Below are positions 1 to 5,523 of a stretch of DNA of 6,768 nt, in pieces. Made by a program: the position numbers and the translations under genes. Origin of the DNA: Candidatus Aenigmatarchaeota archaeon (GTDB lineage Archaea; Aenigmatarchaeota; Aenigmatarchaeia; QMZS01). A model generated the notes under the pieces. That model searched no databases. It was not told where the DNA came from and saw only the letters and a program-made list of their open reading frames with translations. The stretch spans positions 1-6,768 of the forward strand of contig QMZS01000047.1 of the NCBI GenBank assembly GCA_003663295.1. Reading direction: 5' to 3'. How positions within the stretch are numbered: the first letter of the stretch is position 1; every line of letters begins with the position of its first letter.

Positions 1-109
1 CTAAAACAAAATATACTACGACTGAAGCTCCTATCGATAAATATAAACAACTACGTATAAAAAAAATTAATAATTTATAAAATTCCTTTAATAAAAATAA
101 CATTGACAT
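1..109 (-). CDS. Partial hydrophobic protein, 5' end only, probably membrane or exported
   Basis: A minus-strand frame opens at ATG 109, or at ATG 103 two codons later, and stays open to the left edge, giving 36 codons. The peptide begins MSMLFLLKEFYKLLIFF and continues with IRSCLYLSIGASVVVYFVL. That is a short start with two lysines followed by a strongly hydrophobic run, as in an N-terminal membrane segment or signal sequence. It starts 10 bases after the stop of the upstream minus-strand gene, so the two could share a transcript. No Shine-Dalgarno sequence is visible. In AT-rich DNA a short frame rich in Leu, Phe and Ile can be open by chance, and the rest of the gene lies outside the window, so function and reality are both uncertain. 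Confidence 0.4.
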   Translation of the reverse strand, partial: MSMLFLLKEFYKLLIFFIRSCLYLSIGASVVVYFVL

Positions 110-119
110 AAAGAGATGC

Positions 120-863
120 TTATTTTTTTACAGATTTTCCAGAAAATATAAAATATTTTTCATCTACCAATAATTTTTTATTATTATGTTCAAAATAAAT
201 ATTAATTATTTCTATTTTTTCATCATATAATTCATAAAAAATATCGACAAAGGTCCCTTTGCATTTAAACATTCCTCGATTATATAAATTTATTACTCGT
301 TTATAACCCATCATCCTTCGATCATATAATAATTGTGCCAATAACATCCTACAAACAGCAACGATACCACCATTTTCCCTATTCAAACTAATTTGATATG
401 AATTGCCTGTTTTTAGATTTACTATATAAGAATTTCCAATTTTAGTAATCTTTCCCTCTTTCCTGCAATTTTTCAATTTTCTTCCTGCACGATTTCTTTC
501 TCTACTCTCAAAAAACAAAACAATATCTTCTTCCGGTACCCCTCTCAATAATTCTTTATATTGTTCAGGAAATGAAAAACCTTCTCTTTTAAATTCAATT
601 CTCTTTTCAATAGGAAAAGAAAAATCATCAACAAAAAAACTAATTTTTACATTCTTTTTCTTTTTTATACCCCACTTATATAATTTGATTGCAATTCTAA
701 AAGTCAATAAGGATAACTTATCTGGATGGATTACTTCACCATTCTCAAAAATATAATGCCCTCCATCAATTAGAGTATCTTCAATAACATAAGTTTTTAA
801 TTTATCAAATAAATCAGTCTCTCCTTGTTCTAAAGAATTGTATTCTAAACATTTTCGCATCAT
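120..863 (-). CDS. Hypothetical soluble protein of about 247 residues
   Basis: I do not recognise this family. The frame can be extended to a TTG at 881, but ATG 863 (followed at once by ATG 860) is a more credible start; no ribosome site supports either. The protein is basic, with a KKKK run near residues 67-70, and has no signal peptide or membrane segment. Alternating hydrophobic strands and helices suggest an alpha/beta or mixed fold. Notable segments are VKISFFVDDFSFP (72-84), an Arg/Lys-rich stretch around residues 121-138, and GGIVAVCRMLLAQLLYDRR (165-183), a likely helix followed by YKRVINLY. Three cysteines (133, 171, 201) lie in the C-terminal half but not in an obvious metal-binding pattern. 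It follows the first KaiC-like gene on the same strand, separated by a putative terminator, so it may have its own promoter. The lysine-rich regions could bind nucleic acid, but nothing in the sequence proves this. Confidence 0.8.
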   Translation of the reverse strand: MMRKCLEYNSLEQGETDLFDKLKTYVIEDTLIDGGHYIFENGEVIHPDKLSLLTFRIAIKLYKWGIKKKKNVKISFFVDDFSFPIEKRIEFKREGFSFPEQYKELLRGVPEEDIVLFFESRERNRAGRKLKNCRKEGKITKIGNSYIVNLKTGNSYQISLNRENGGIVAVCRMLLAQLLYDRRMMGYKRVINLYNRGMFKCKGTFVDIFYELYDEKIEIINIYFEHNNKKLLVDEKYFIFSGKSVKK

Positions 864-898
864 TTTATAATTAATTACCAATAAATGAAGCGCCCAAA

Positions 899-920
899 GC
901 TAAATAAATATTACTATAAA
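899..920 (-). promoter_or_regulatory. Possible TATA-box region of the 247-residue hypothetical gene
   Basis: Read on the minus strand this stretch contains TTTATAGTAA followed by TATTTATTTA, both archaeal TATA-like. Transcription starting about 25 bases downstream would begin near 880-890, giving a leader of about 17-27 bases to ATG 863. It lies just downstream of the putative terminator of the preceding gene. AT-rich sequence makes chance matches common. Confidence 0.3.
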
Positions 921-922
921 CC

Positions 923-960
923 AAAAAAGTTAATATTTTTTCAAGAACTCTTATATTAAC
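923..960 (-). terminator. Hairpin plus T-run terminator after the first KaiC-like gene
   Basis: On the minus strand GTTAATAT (960-953) is followed 16 bases later by its exact complement ATATTAAC (936-929), then directly by six T (928-923). A perfect 8-bp stem followed by an oligo-T run is what an intrinsic terminator looks like, and in archaea the T-run alone can be enough. The stop codon of the KaiC-like gene (958-956) lies inside the first arm. The stem is AT-rich with one G-C pair, so the hairpin itself would be weak. Confidence 0.5.
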
Positions 961-1663
961 CAACCACTTTAATCCCATTTTTACAGAATTCCATGCTATG
1001 GATGCCTTCATCAATTTTTGTTTCGCGCATTTTCCTGATTTCAATTGTTCTTTGCGCCATTTTGCCCATAGGCATGGATTTTAAATGGATGACCCCATCC
1101 ACTATAAATTCCTCGATACCGAGGATAGATAAATGTTCCTCATCAATACTTTCAGAAATCAAAAGAGTTGTAATATTTCTTTCCTTTAATGATTTTACCA
1201 ACTCCTGCAATCTTCCCCTCATAGAAGATTTGTCTTCAACAACCAATGAAAGCAATGAAATAGAATCAATAACAATTCTACTTGCTTTCATTTTATCAAC
1301 ATCAAAAAATTCAAAGTTTGTATCTTCAAGTATATTTTTTTCAACAAACTTAAATTTGCCTTTTTTCTCATAAGCTTCAAAATCCCATCCAAAACCAAGA
1401 GCATCTCTTCTCAAATCACCCGCAGTTTCTTCAAGAGTTACATATATGCAGGATTCTCCGCTTTGCAATCCTTCCCAAAGACAACGCAAACAAAAAACAG
1501 TTTTTCCTGTTCCTGTTCCCCCGCTAATCAATAAAGAAGATCCTTTCACAATACCACCCTCAATTAAGTTATCCAATCCGGGTACGCCTGTTTTAATTCT
1601 CTCGGGTTTATAAAAACGAACTTTAGGATTTTTATCTGAATCACTTTCGCTTTTATTAACCAT
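956..1663 (-). CDS. KaiC-like (RAD55/RecA-superfamily) ATPase, copy A
   Basis: This is a single-domain KaiC-family ATPase of 235 residues, about half the length of cyanobacterial two-domain KaiC. Visible motifs are KTGVPGLDNLIEGG (24-37), Walker A GGTGTGKT (48-55), the catalytic glutamate pair in TLEET (E78/E79), Walker B RIVID ending at D133, and the C-terminal IRKMR (209-213). Such proteins usually assemble into rings and act in signalling or motility regulation; the specific partner is unknown here. The frame extends to a TTG at 1699, but those 12 codons overlap AT-rich promoter-like DNA. ATG 1663 matches the equivalent start of the adjacent paralogue and is preferred. It lies downstream of copy B on the same strand with its own putative promoter between them. 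After IRKMR it lacks the H-S/P pattern retained by copy B, so its C-terminal part has diverged. Confidence 0.92.
   Translation of the reverse strand: MVNKSESDSDKNPKVRFYKPERIKTGVPGLDNLIEGGIVKGSSLLISGGTGTGKTVFCLRCLWEGLQSGESCIYVTLEETAGDLRRDALGFGWDFEAYEKKGKFKFVEKNILEDTNFEFFDVDKMKASRIVIDSISLLSLVVEDKSSMRGRLQELVKSLKERNITTLLISESIDEEHLSILGIEEFIVDGVIHLKSMPMGKMAQRTIEIRKMRETKIDEGIHSMEFCKNGIKVVG
1301..1339. repeat. Exact 39-base match shared with 2125-2163 (KaiC-like paralogues)
   Basis: This 39-base tract within copy A is identical, including synonymous positions, to 2125-2163 in copy B. It encodes the ILEDTNFEFFD region. A second exact tract of 29 bases is shared at 1449-1477 and 2273-2301, encoding the LWEGLQSGES region. 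Flanking segments differ, so identity is patchy. Confidence 0.85.
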
Positions 1664-1688
1664 GATATATAATAAACAATCAAATATC

Positions 1689-1710
1689 CATATATACAAA
1701 TATATATTTT
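1689..1710 (-). promoter_or_regulatory. TATA-box region of KaiC-like copy A
   Basis: On the minus strand the sequence is AAAATATATA followed by TTTGTATATATG. The second TATA element is centred about 30 bases before ATG 1663, which would give an almost leaderless transcript; the first would give a leader of roughly 16 bases. The TGTATATAT part is also present upstream of copy B, suggesting the promoter was duplicated with the gene. Confidence 0.5.
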
Positions 1711-1712
1711 AA

Positions 1713-1728
1713 TTCGACAATTGCCGAA
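1713..1728. promoter_or_regulatory. Near-palindromic CAATTG motif, possible operator of copy A
   Basis: TTCGACAATTGCCGAA is a 16-base palindrome with a single mismatched pair. It lies two bases upstream of the TATA region of KaiC-like copy A, where a regulator or activator could act. It matches 14 of 16 positions of the element at 5482-5497, which also sits upstream of a TATA box. Function is inferred. Confidence 0.35.
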
Positions 1729-1776
1729 ACTAAAATTCTTCCAGGATTTCCTGATTTAACCCTATTAATTGTTGAT

Positions 1777-2481
1777 TTAAACACTTAAAATCTGTATTCC
1801 TTTATTGCCAATTTTAATCGGGTGTAATTTTTCTGAATGGTTTGTTCTCCTCATTTTTCTGATAAACAAAAGCCTTCCAGCCTGAGCTCCAACAGAAGTA
1901 TATTTTAGAATAATCACTCCATCGGCCACAAATTCTTCAATACCTAATATAGACAAATGTTTTTCGTCCAGGCTTTCAGAAACCAAAAGTGTTGTTAACT
2001 TTCTCTCTTTTAATGACTTAATAAGCTCCTTCAACCTGCCCCTCATGGAGGATTTATCTTCAACAACCAAAGAAAGCAATGAAATGGAATCAATAACCAC
2101 TCTGCTAGCTTTCATATTGTCCATATCAAAAAATTCAAAGTTTGTATCTTCAAGTATATTTTTCTCAATAAATTTAAATTTGCCTTTTTTTTCATATTCC
2201 TTAAAATCCCATCCAAAAACTAATGCATCCTGCCTTAAATCCTCGGCTGTTTCCTCCAGAGTTATATATACACAGGATTCTCCGCTTTGCAATCCTTCCC
2301 ACAAATACTGCATGGAAAAAATGCTCTTGCCCGCTCCGGTTCCCCCGCTCACCAGAATTGTGGCTCCTTTTATAAATCCGCCCTTAATTAATTTATCCAA
2401 TCCAGAAACTCCGGTTTTCATTCTTTCAATTCCTTTTGGAACTGCAGAAGCTTTTGAATTAACGTTTTTTGTATTCTCCAT
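1777..2481 (-). CDS. KaiC-like (RAD55/RecA-superfamily) ATPase, copy B
   Basis: This is a second single-domain KaiC-family ATPase, 234 residues, paralogous to the next gene downstream; by eye about 70 per cent of positions match, most in the central half. Motifs are KTGVSGLDKLIKGG (22-35), Walker A GGTGAGKS (46-53), the glutamate pair in TLEET (E76/E77), Walker B RVVID ending at D131, and IRKMRRTNHS (207-216), close to the usual C-terminal signature of the family. It is therefore predicted to bind and hydrolyse ATP in the cytoplasm, probably as an oligomer. ATG 2481 aligns with the start of copy A. ATG 2505 is a real alternative adding MYIYLSLI: it has GGCGGAG three bases upstream and a TATA-like stretch (2525-2533) about 24 bases upstream. 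TTG 2517 is unlikely. The gene is divergent from the secreted peptidase and separated from copy A by 113 bases. Confidence 0.92.
   Translation of the reverse strand: MENTKNVNSKASAVPKGIERMKTGVSGLDKLIKGGFIKGATILVSGGTGAGKSIFSMQYLWEGLQSGESCVYITLEETAEDLRQDALVFGWDFKEYEKKGKFKFIEKNILEDTNFEFFDMDNMKASRVVIDSISLLSLVVEDKSSMRGRLKELIKSLKERKLTTLLVSESLDEKHLSILGIEEFVADGVIILKYTSVGAQAGRLLFIRKMRRTNHSEKLHPIKIGNKGIQILSV
2125..2163. repeat. Exact 39-base match shared with 1301-1339 (KaiC-like paralogues)
   Basis: This is the partner of the tract in copy A, in direct orientation and 824 bases away. Both lie at the same codons, so it marks a tandem gene duplication or gene conversion, not a separate repeat element. 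The pair could recombine and delete or amplify one gene copy. Confidence 0.85.
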
Positions 2482-2631
2482 AATTAAACTCAAATATATA
2501 TACATTAACTCCGCCAAAACAAAATTAATTTAATCTGCTTAATTCACTGCGATAACCGCTTGGGAATTATTGAACTGCCAAAAAATTAAAGATTTTTTGA
2601 GTGTTTCAATTTGTTTTATAAAAACTTATTT
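2482..2631. promoter_or_regulatory. Divergent promoter region between KaiC-like copy B and the secreted peptidase
   Basis: This is the only divergent gap in the window. For copy B (minus) it holds a TATATATA run (2495-2502), the palindrome AAATTAATTT (2522-2531) and a TTAAATTAA stretch (2525-2533). For the peptidase (plus) AAATTAAAGATT (about 2583-2594) is a possible TATA box that would put the transcript start near 2614, and TTTTATAAAA (2614-2623) is probably too close to ATG 2632. A weak 6-base inverted repeat, TAATTC/GAATTA, sits at 2540-2569. Shared control is possible but unproven. Confidence 0.5.
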
Positions 2632-4026
2632 ATGAAAACTGGATTTCTCGGTTTATTCTTATTTTTAATTCTCATTACCCCAATACACGCAGAAATATTC
2701 CACGAGATTTCTCTTACAAACGAAGAAATAATCATAAACTCAACATTAATCTTGAACTCAAAAGATAAAATAGACTACTGGAATCTAAAAGTAAATATAC
2801 CCAATAACTCAGAAATAATTGCGCTAAAAGATGAAATCGGAGTTGTTGAATATAATATCTCAAACAATGAAATAAATTTCGTAACAAACAGAAAAAAAGC
2901 CAACACCAGAATTGTTAATCTTATATTCAAAAAAAAGCTTGAAGAAAAATACGGTTTTAAAATCGCGAAAATAAGTTTATTCGGATTCAAAAATGATTCT
3001 ACAATTATCACTGCTCCTAAAGTTTCTTATTTATTTATTCCAGATGCGGAGATTGAATACGGAGAAACAATAAAAGCAAAAACCAATGGAGGAGCAATCC
3101 TAAAAATAGTTTTCAACGGTAAAAAAGAAAGCGAGCATTATTTTACGGATTCAGATTTAGACCTTGAGTACCTTGAAAAATACTGCTGGGTTATTAAAGG
3201 TCTGACCGGCATGAAGGTTCCTGTAAAATTCGGGATTGTTTCCCTGCCGGATTCTGAATACAATGAAATTCTTGAAGACTGGAGTTCAGGAGCATTCAAA
3301 GATGGACTTGTTTTTGTAAGGGAAAATTTAAGCGACTACGAAAAAACCGCAACAATTTTGCACGAAACCACTCATGGATTTAATTCTTTTGCTCTGGATT
3401 GGGATAAAACAAAAACAGCATGGTTTGATGAAGGAGTTGCCTGTTATGTAACTTCTGTGATGTATAGACTGCTAAATGAAACAAAACCAGAAATATTTGG
3501 AGAAGAAATTAAGTGGAGAGAAGGAAGGACAATTCACACCTTAAAACCAAATATGGAACCTCGGGATTTACACAATTATTATAAACAAGGGAAAAACTGG
3601 GTATCTGCATGGTATCCAAGCAAACACTCAAATAAATATCAAAGAGAATTTGGATATGCTTATTCAGAACTATTTATCAGGGATTTCCTAAAAGAAGATG
3701 GCAGCAACCTGCACAGAATTTATCAGGAATTGTTGAAAATCAACAAAAGCGTTGAAAATGAATATGTAAAAAACAGCATGATTCTCAAAATATTTGGAAG
3801 AGAATTAAAACCCTGCTACTCAACAAACTTTAAAGAAATAGAAACTTGTGTGCGAGAACTCAATGAAATGGATTTTAACATTCCAAAAACAGAAGGGAGT
3901 GAAATTAACTGCAAAATTGAAATCCCAAAAATTCCTAAAGAAGAACCTGAAATTGGATTTGATATAATACGAGAAATAAATGGATTTTTTGAGTTTATTT
4001 GTAAAATAATTTCCAGATATTTCTAA
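2632..4026 (+). CDS. Secreted gluzincin (M1-like) zinc metallopeptidase
   Basis: This predicted exported zinc peptidase has 464 residues. Residues 1-20 form a signal peptide: K2, a hydrophobic core, and PIHA before EIF as the likely cleavage site. Residues of about 21-140 look like a beta-rich domain. The catalytic part carries HETTH (244-248) and, exactly 18 residues after the second His, Glu267 in WFDEG: the HEXXH-X18-E site of gluzincins, including family M1. GAFKD followed by GLVFVRE (220-231) sits where M1 aminopeptidases have GAMEN, but the glutamate that binds the substrate N-terminus is missing, so exopeptidase activity is doubtful. FGYAY (340-344) may supply the catalytic Tyr. The C-terminus (about 443-464) is hydrophobic and could associate with membrane. 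The frame extends to TTG 2611, but ATG 2632 gives a clean signal peptide. It is divergent from KaiC-like copy B; its substrate is unknown. Confidence 0.87.
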   Translation: MKTGFLGLFLFLILITPIHAEIFHEISLTNEEIIINSTLILNSKDKIDYWNLKVNIPNNSEIIALKDEIGVVEYNISNNEINFVTNRKKANTRIVNLIFKKKLEEKYGFKIAKISLFGFKNDSTIITAPKVSYLFIPDAEIEYGETIKAKTNGGAILKIVFNGKKESEHYFTDSDLDLEYLEKYCWVIKGLTGMKVPVKFGIVSLPDSEYNEILEDWSSGAFKDGLVFVRENLSDYEKTATILHETTHGFNSFALDWDKTKTAWFDEGVACYVTSVMYRLLNETKPEIFGEEIKWREGRTIHTLKPNMEPRDLHNYYKQGKNWVSAWYPSKHSNKYQREFGYAYSELFIRDFLKEDGSNLHRIYQELLKINKSVENEYVKNSMILKIFGRELKPCYSTNFKEIETCVRELNEMDFNIPKTEGSEINCKIEIPKIPKEEPEIGFDIIREINGFFEFICKIISRYF

Positions 4027-4130
4027 GCAAATTACCACGCAACAAGCCACAGGAGTTAAGCAAAATAAAATTCATGAACTGCAAGTTTAAATTCGTTATT
4101 AATTTTAATTCAAGCAACCGCTGTTGGGGT

Positions 4131-5438
4131 TTATTTCTTTCCTTTTGAAAGACCATACATGGCCGCTAAGGCTAAACCGCCTGCTGCTGCGATACCCGCA
4201 TAAACTACAGGATTGGTTTTTTCTTTTTCAGTTTCTGTTTTCATATCCTTAACCATCTTCTCTGCTGATTCTTCACCAATAGATTCTTTATAAATTTCAG
4301 TTTCATGAACCTTGGCATCGGATATAGGAATGGTATCAGAGTTGCCTAATATCTCTCCAACAGTTTTGTATTCCAATTCATCAGCAGGAATTGTTACTTC
4401 AGGCAAAACTCTCATATTACTTGGGTCTTCAATATATAACATATCTTGGATAGCTTCTGACATTAATATATCAAAATCAGAAGTTTTTGGATTCTTAGGT
4501 AACTTATATCTATCTTTTTGCACATCAAATGGATATATTACAAAAGTACTACTATCCTCAACAGTGAGGTGATGACCGCTTAACGCTGAATATAATTTTT
4601 TATCATCGGTCCTATCTCCGGCATGATATAATGCAACAAGTTTGTCTGCTTTGCCATCTCCATTTATATCAAGACCTACTAAATCAGGTTCAATACGATC
4701 TCCGGATTTAGAATAAGTGGAAATCCACCAGGCAAATTCTTCTGAAGATAAATCAATTTCCCCATATACCTCACCTAAATTCTTATCTGATCTTGCACTA
4801 TCTGCCAAGATTCCTGTTATTTCATCTGGGTTTCTCAGAAGCTTATTTGAATCCCTTGTAATTTCATTAAATCCATCACAATAAGCCTTAGTTTCTAAAG
4901 GATTTACATCCAAACTTAAAAAATAAATTGTATCATCATACAAATCCGCTTCTTCTCCAGGTAATTCCATTGCAGTAGAATAAGCACTAACAACAGGTGT
5001 TGCAACTAAAGAAGCTGCAAGAGCAACAGGGATTGCTTTCTTTCCAAAAGTTTTAAGTTTATTGAGGTAACTGACTTTTTCTTCAACTGGAAGTTCAAAG
5101 AAGTTCTTTAAATTAATATTATAAGGATTTGATTCTCCTGCTTCTAAAAAATTATAATCCTTTGCATCCAAATCAATATTCTCTTTTATTGGGTTTTGAT
5201 ATAAATCTGTTAACTCTTCTTCTGAAACACCTTTCGCAAGCAAGTTTGTTAACTGGTTTATATCATAATTTGAATGAACATAATCTGAAACCTCTGCTCC
5301 TCGGTTTTTTGCGTACTGTCCTATTTCTTTTACCATTTCGATTGCTCTTGGATCTGGTATTTCTTTCCCAAATTGCATCAAATAATTATTTGTTTCTGCT
5401 ATTTGATTGTTTGCTCCTTCCAATATATTAGATTTCAT
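4131..5438 (-). CDS. C-terminally anchored membrane protein with calcium-loop-like motif and internal signal-like segment
   Basis: I do not recognise this 435-residue family. Residues 1-130 are charged and helical, with NQLTNLLAKGVSEEEL (61-76), and have no signal peptide. Residues 131-152 (FGKK, then a hydrophobic run ending VVSA) look like a signal peptide or membrane segment, but start 130 residues into the protein. Residues 153-408 are acidic and probably outside the cell; DINGDGKAD (257-265) fits the Dx[DN]xDG calcium loop of dockerin, EF-hand and FG-GAP-like proteins. An acidic/lysine-rich stretch (380-407) precedes a C-terminal membrane helix (409-430), then SKGKK, which would stay in the cytoplasm. 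ATG 5438 is supported by a TATA box about 27 bases upstream, implying a leaderless transcript. It follows the cysteine-rich surface protein on the same strand, 85 bases apart, and converges on the peptidase. A surface-layer or adhesion role is plausible but not shown. Confidence 0.85.
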   Translation of the reverse strand: MKSNILEGANNQIAETNNYLMQFGKEIPDPRAIEMVKEIGQYAKNRGAEVSDYVHSNYDINQLTNLLAKGVSEEELTDLYQNPIKENIDLDAKDYNFLEAGESNPYNINLKNFFELPVEEKVSYLNKLKTFGKKAIPVALAASLVATPVVSAYSTAMELPGEEADLYDDTIYFLSLDVNPLETKAYCDGFNEITRDSNKLLRNPDEITGILADSARSDKNLGEVYGEIDLSSEEFAWWISTYSKSGDRIEPDLVGLDINGDGKADKLVALYHAGDRTDDKKLYSALSGHHLTVEDSSTFVIYPFDVQKDRYKLPKNPKTSDFDILMSEAIQDMLYIEDPSNMRVLPEVTIPADELEYKTVGEILGNSDTIPISDAKVHETEIYKESIGEESAEKMVKDMKTETEKEKTNPVVYAGIAAAGGLALAAMYGLSKGKK

Positions 5439-5458
5439 AACTACTAATCAGTGAAAGA

Positions 5459-5474
5459 CCATATACTATTTTCC
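5459..5474 (-). promoter_or_regulatory. BRE/TATA promoter of the anchored membrane protein, leaderless
   Basis: On the minus strand this reads GGAAAATAGTATATGG: a purine-rich BRE-like start, then an ATAGTATAT TATA element centred about 27 bases before ATG 5438. That spacing puts transcription start at or next to the first codon, and no Shine-Dalgarno sequence is present. It is the clearest promoter in the window and supports this start. Confidence 0.6.
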
Positions 5475-5481
5475 TGAATAT

Positions 5482-5497
5482 TTAGACAATTGACGAA
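5482..5497. promoter_or_regulatory. CAATTG motif, possible operator upstream of the anchored membrane protein
   Basis: TTAGACAATTGACGAA matches 14 of 16 positions of the near-palindrome at 1713-1728. It lies 8 bases upstream of the BRE/TATA box of this gene. The palindrome here is less perfect, keeping TTnGnCAATTGnCnAA symmetry. A shared regulator of the two genes is an inference. Confidence 0.3.
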
Positions 5498-5523
5498 TTA
5501 TATTACGTTATCCGCCGTCAATT
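5488..5523. repeat. Inverted repeat just after the stop of the cysteine-rich gene
   Basis: AATTGACG (5488-5495) and its exact complement CGTCAATT (5516-5523) flank a 20-base spacer. The right arm abuts the stop codon (5524-5526) of the upstream gene, so the transcript could fold into an 8-bp hairpin at its 3' end. No T-run follows on the minus strand, so an intrinsic terminator is doubtful. A 3'-end stabiliser or protein-binding site is equally possible. The left arm overlaps the CAATTG motif. Confidence 0.45.

Noticed and set aside
993..1373. Plus-strand open frame of 126 codons inside KaiC-like copy A
   Set aside because: It is antisense to a gene with intact Walker motifs, rich in Ser/Ile/Leu/Phe as expected of a mirror frame, and has no promoter of its own.
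1742..1753. Small palindrome CAGGATTTCCTG downstream of copy B, considered as a terminator
   Set aside because: It offers only a 4-bp stem with no T-run after it.
1752..1780. Direct repeat TGATTTAA at 1752-1759 and 1773-1780, spaced 21 bases
   Set aside because: The repeat is eight bases in AT-rich DNA, and one copy overlaps the stop codon of copy B; the two-turn spacing alone is not enough to call a binding site.
2045..2533. Plus-strand open frame of 162 codons antisense to KaiC-like copy B
   Set aside because: It resembles the antisense frame of copy A only because the sense genes are paralogous; it matches nothing known and crosses the sense promoter.
2775..3011. Minus-strand open frame inside the peptidase
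   Set aside because: It is antisense to the N-terminal domain of a convincing secreted protein, with composition typical of a shadow frame.
3820..4050. Minus-strand open frame overlapping the end of the peptidase
   Set aside because: It is Phe/Tyr-rich shadow sequence with no start signals; it overlaps the coding strand of a real gene almost entirely.
4027..4130. Convergent gap searched for a bidirectional terminator
   Set aside because: Only a 4-bp stem (CAAC/GTTG at 4115-4126) and runs of at most four T were found, too weak to call.
5129..5431. Plus-strand Leu-rich open frame antisense to the anchored membrane protein
   Set aside because: Its leucine-rich composition mirrors the sense codons, and it would oppose the best promoter in the window.
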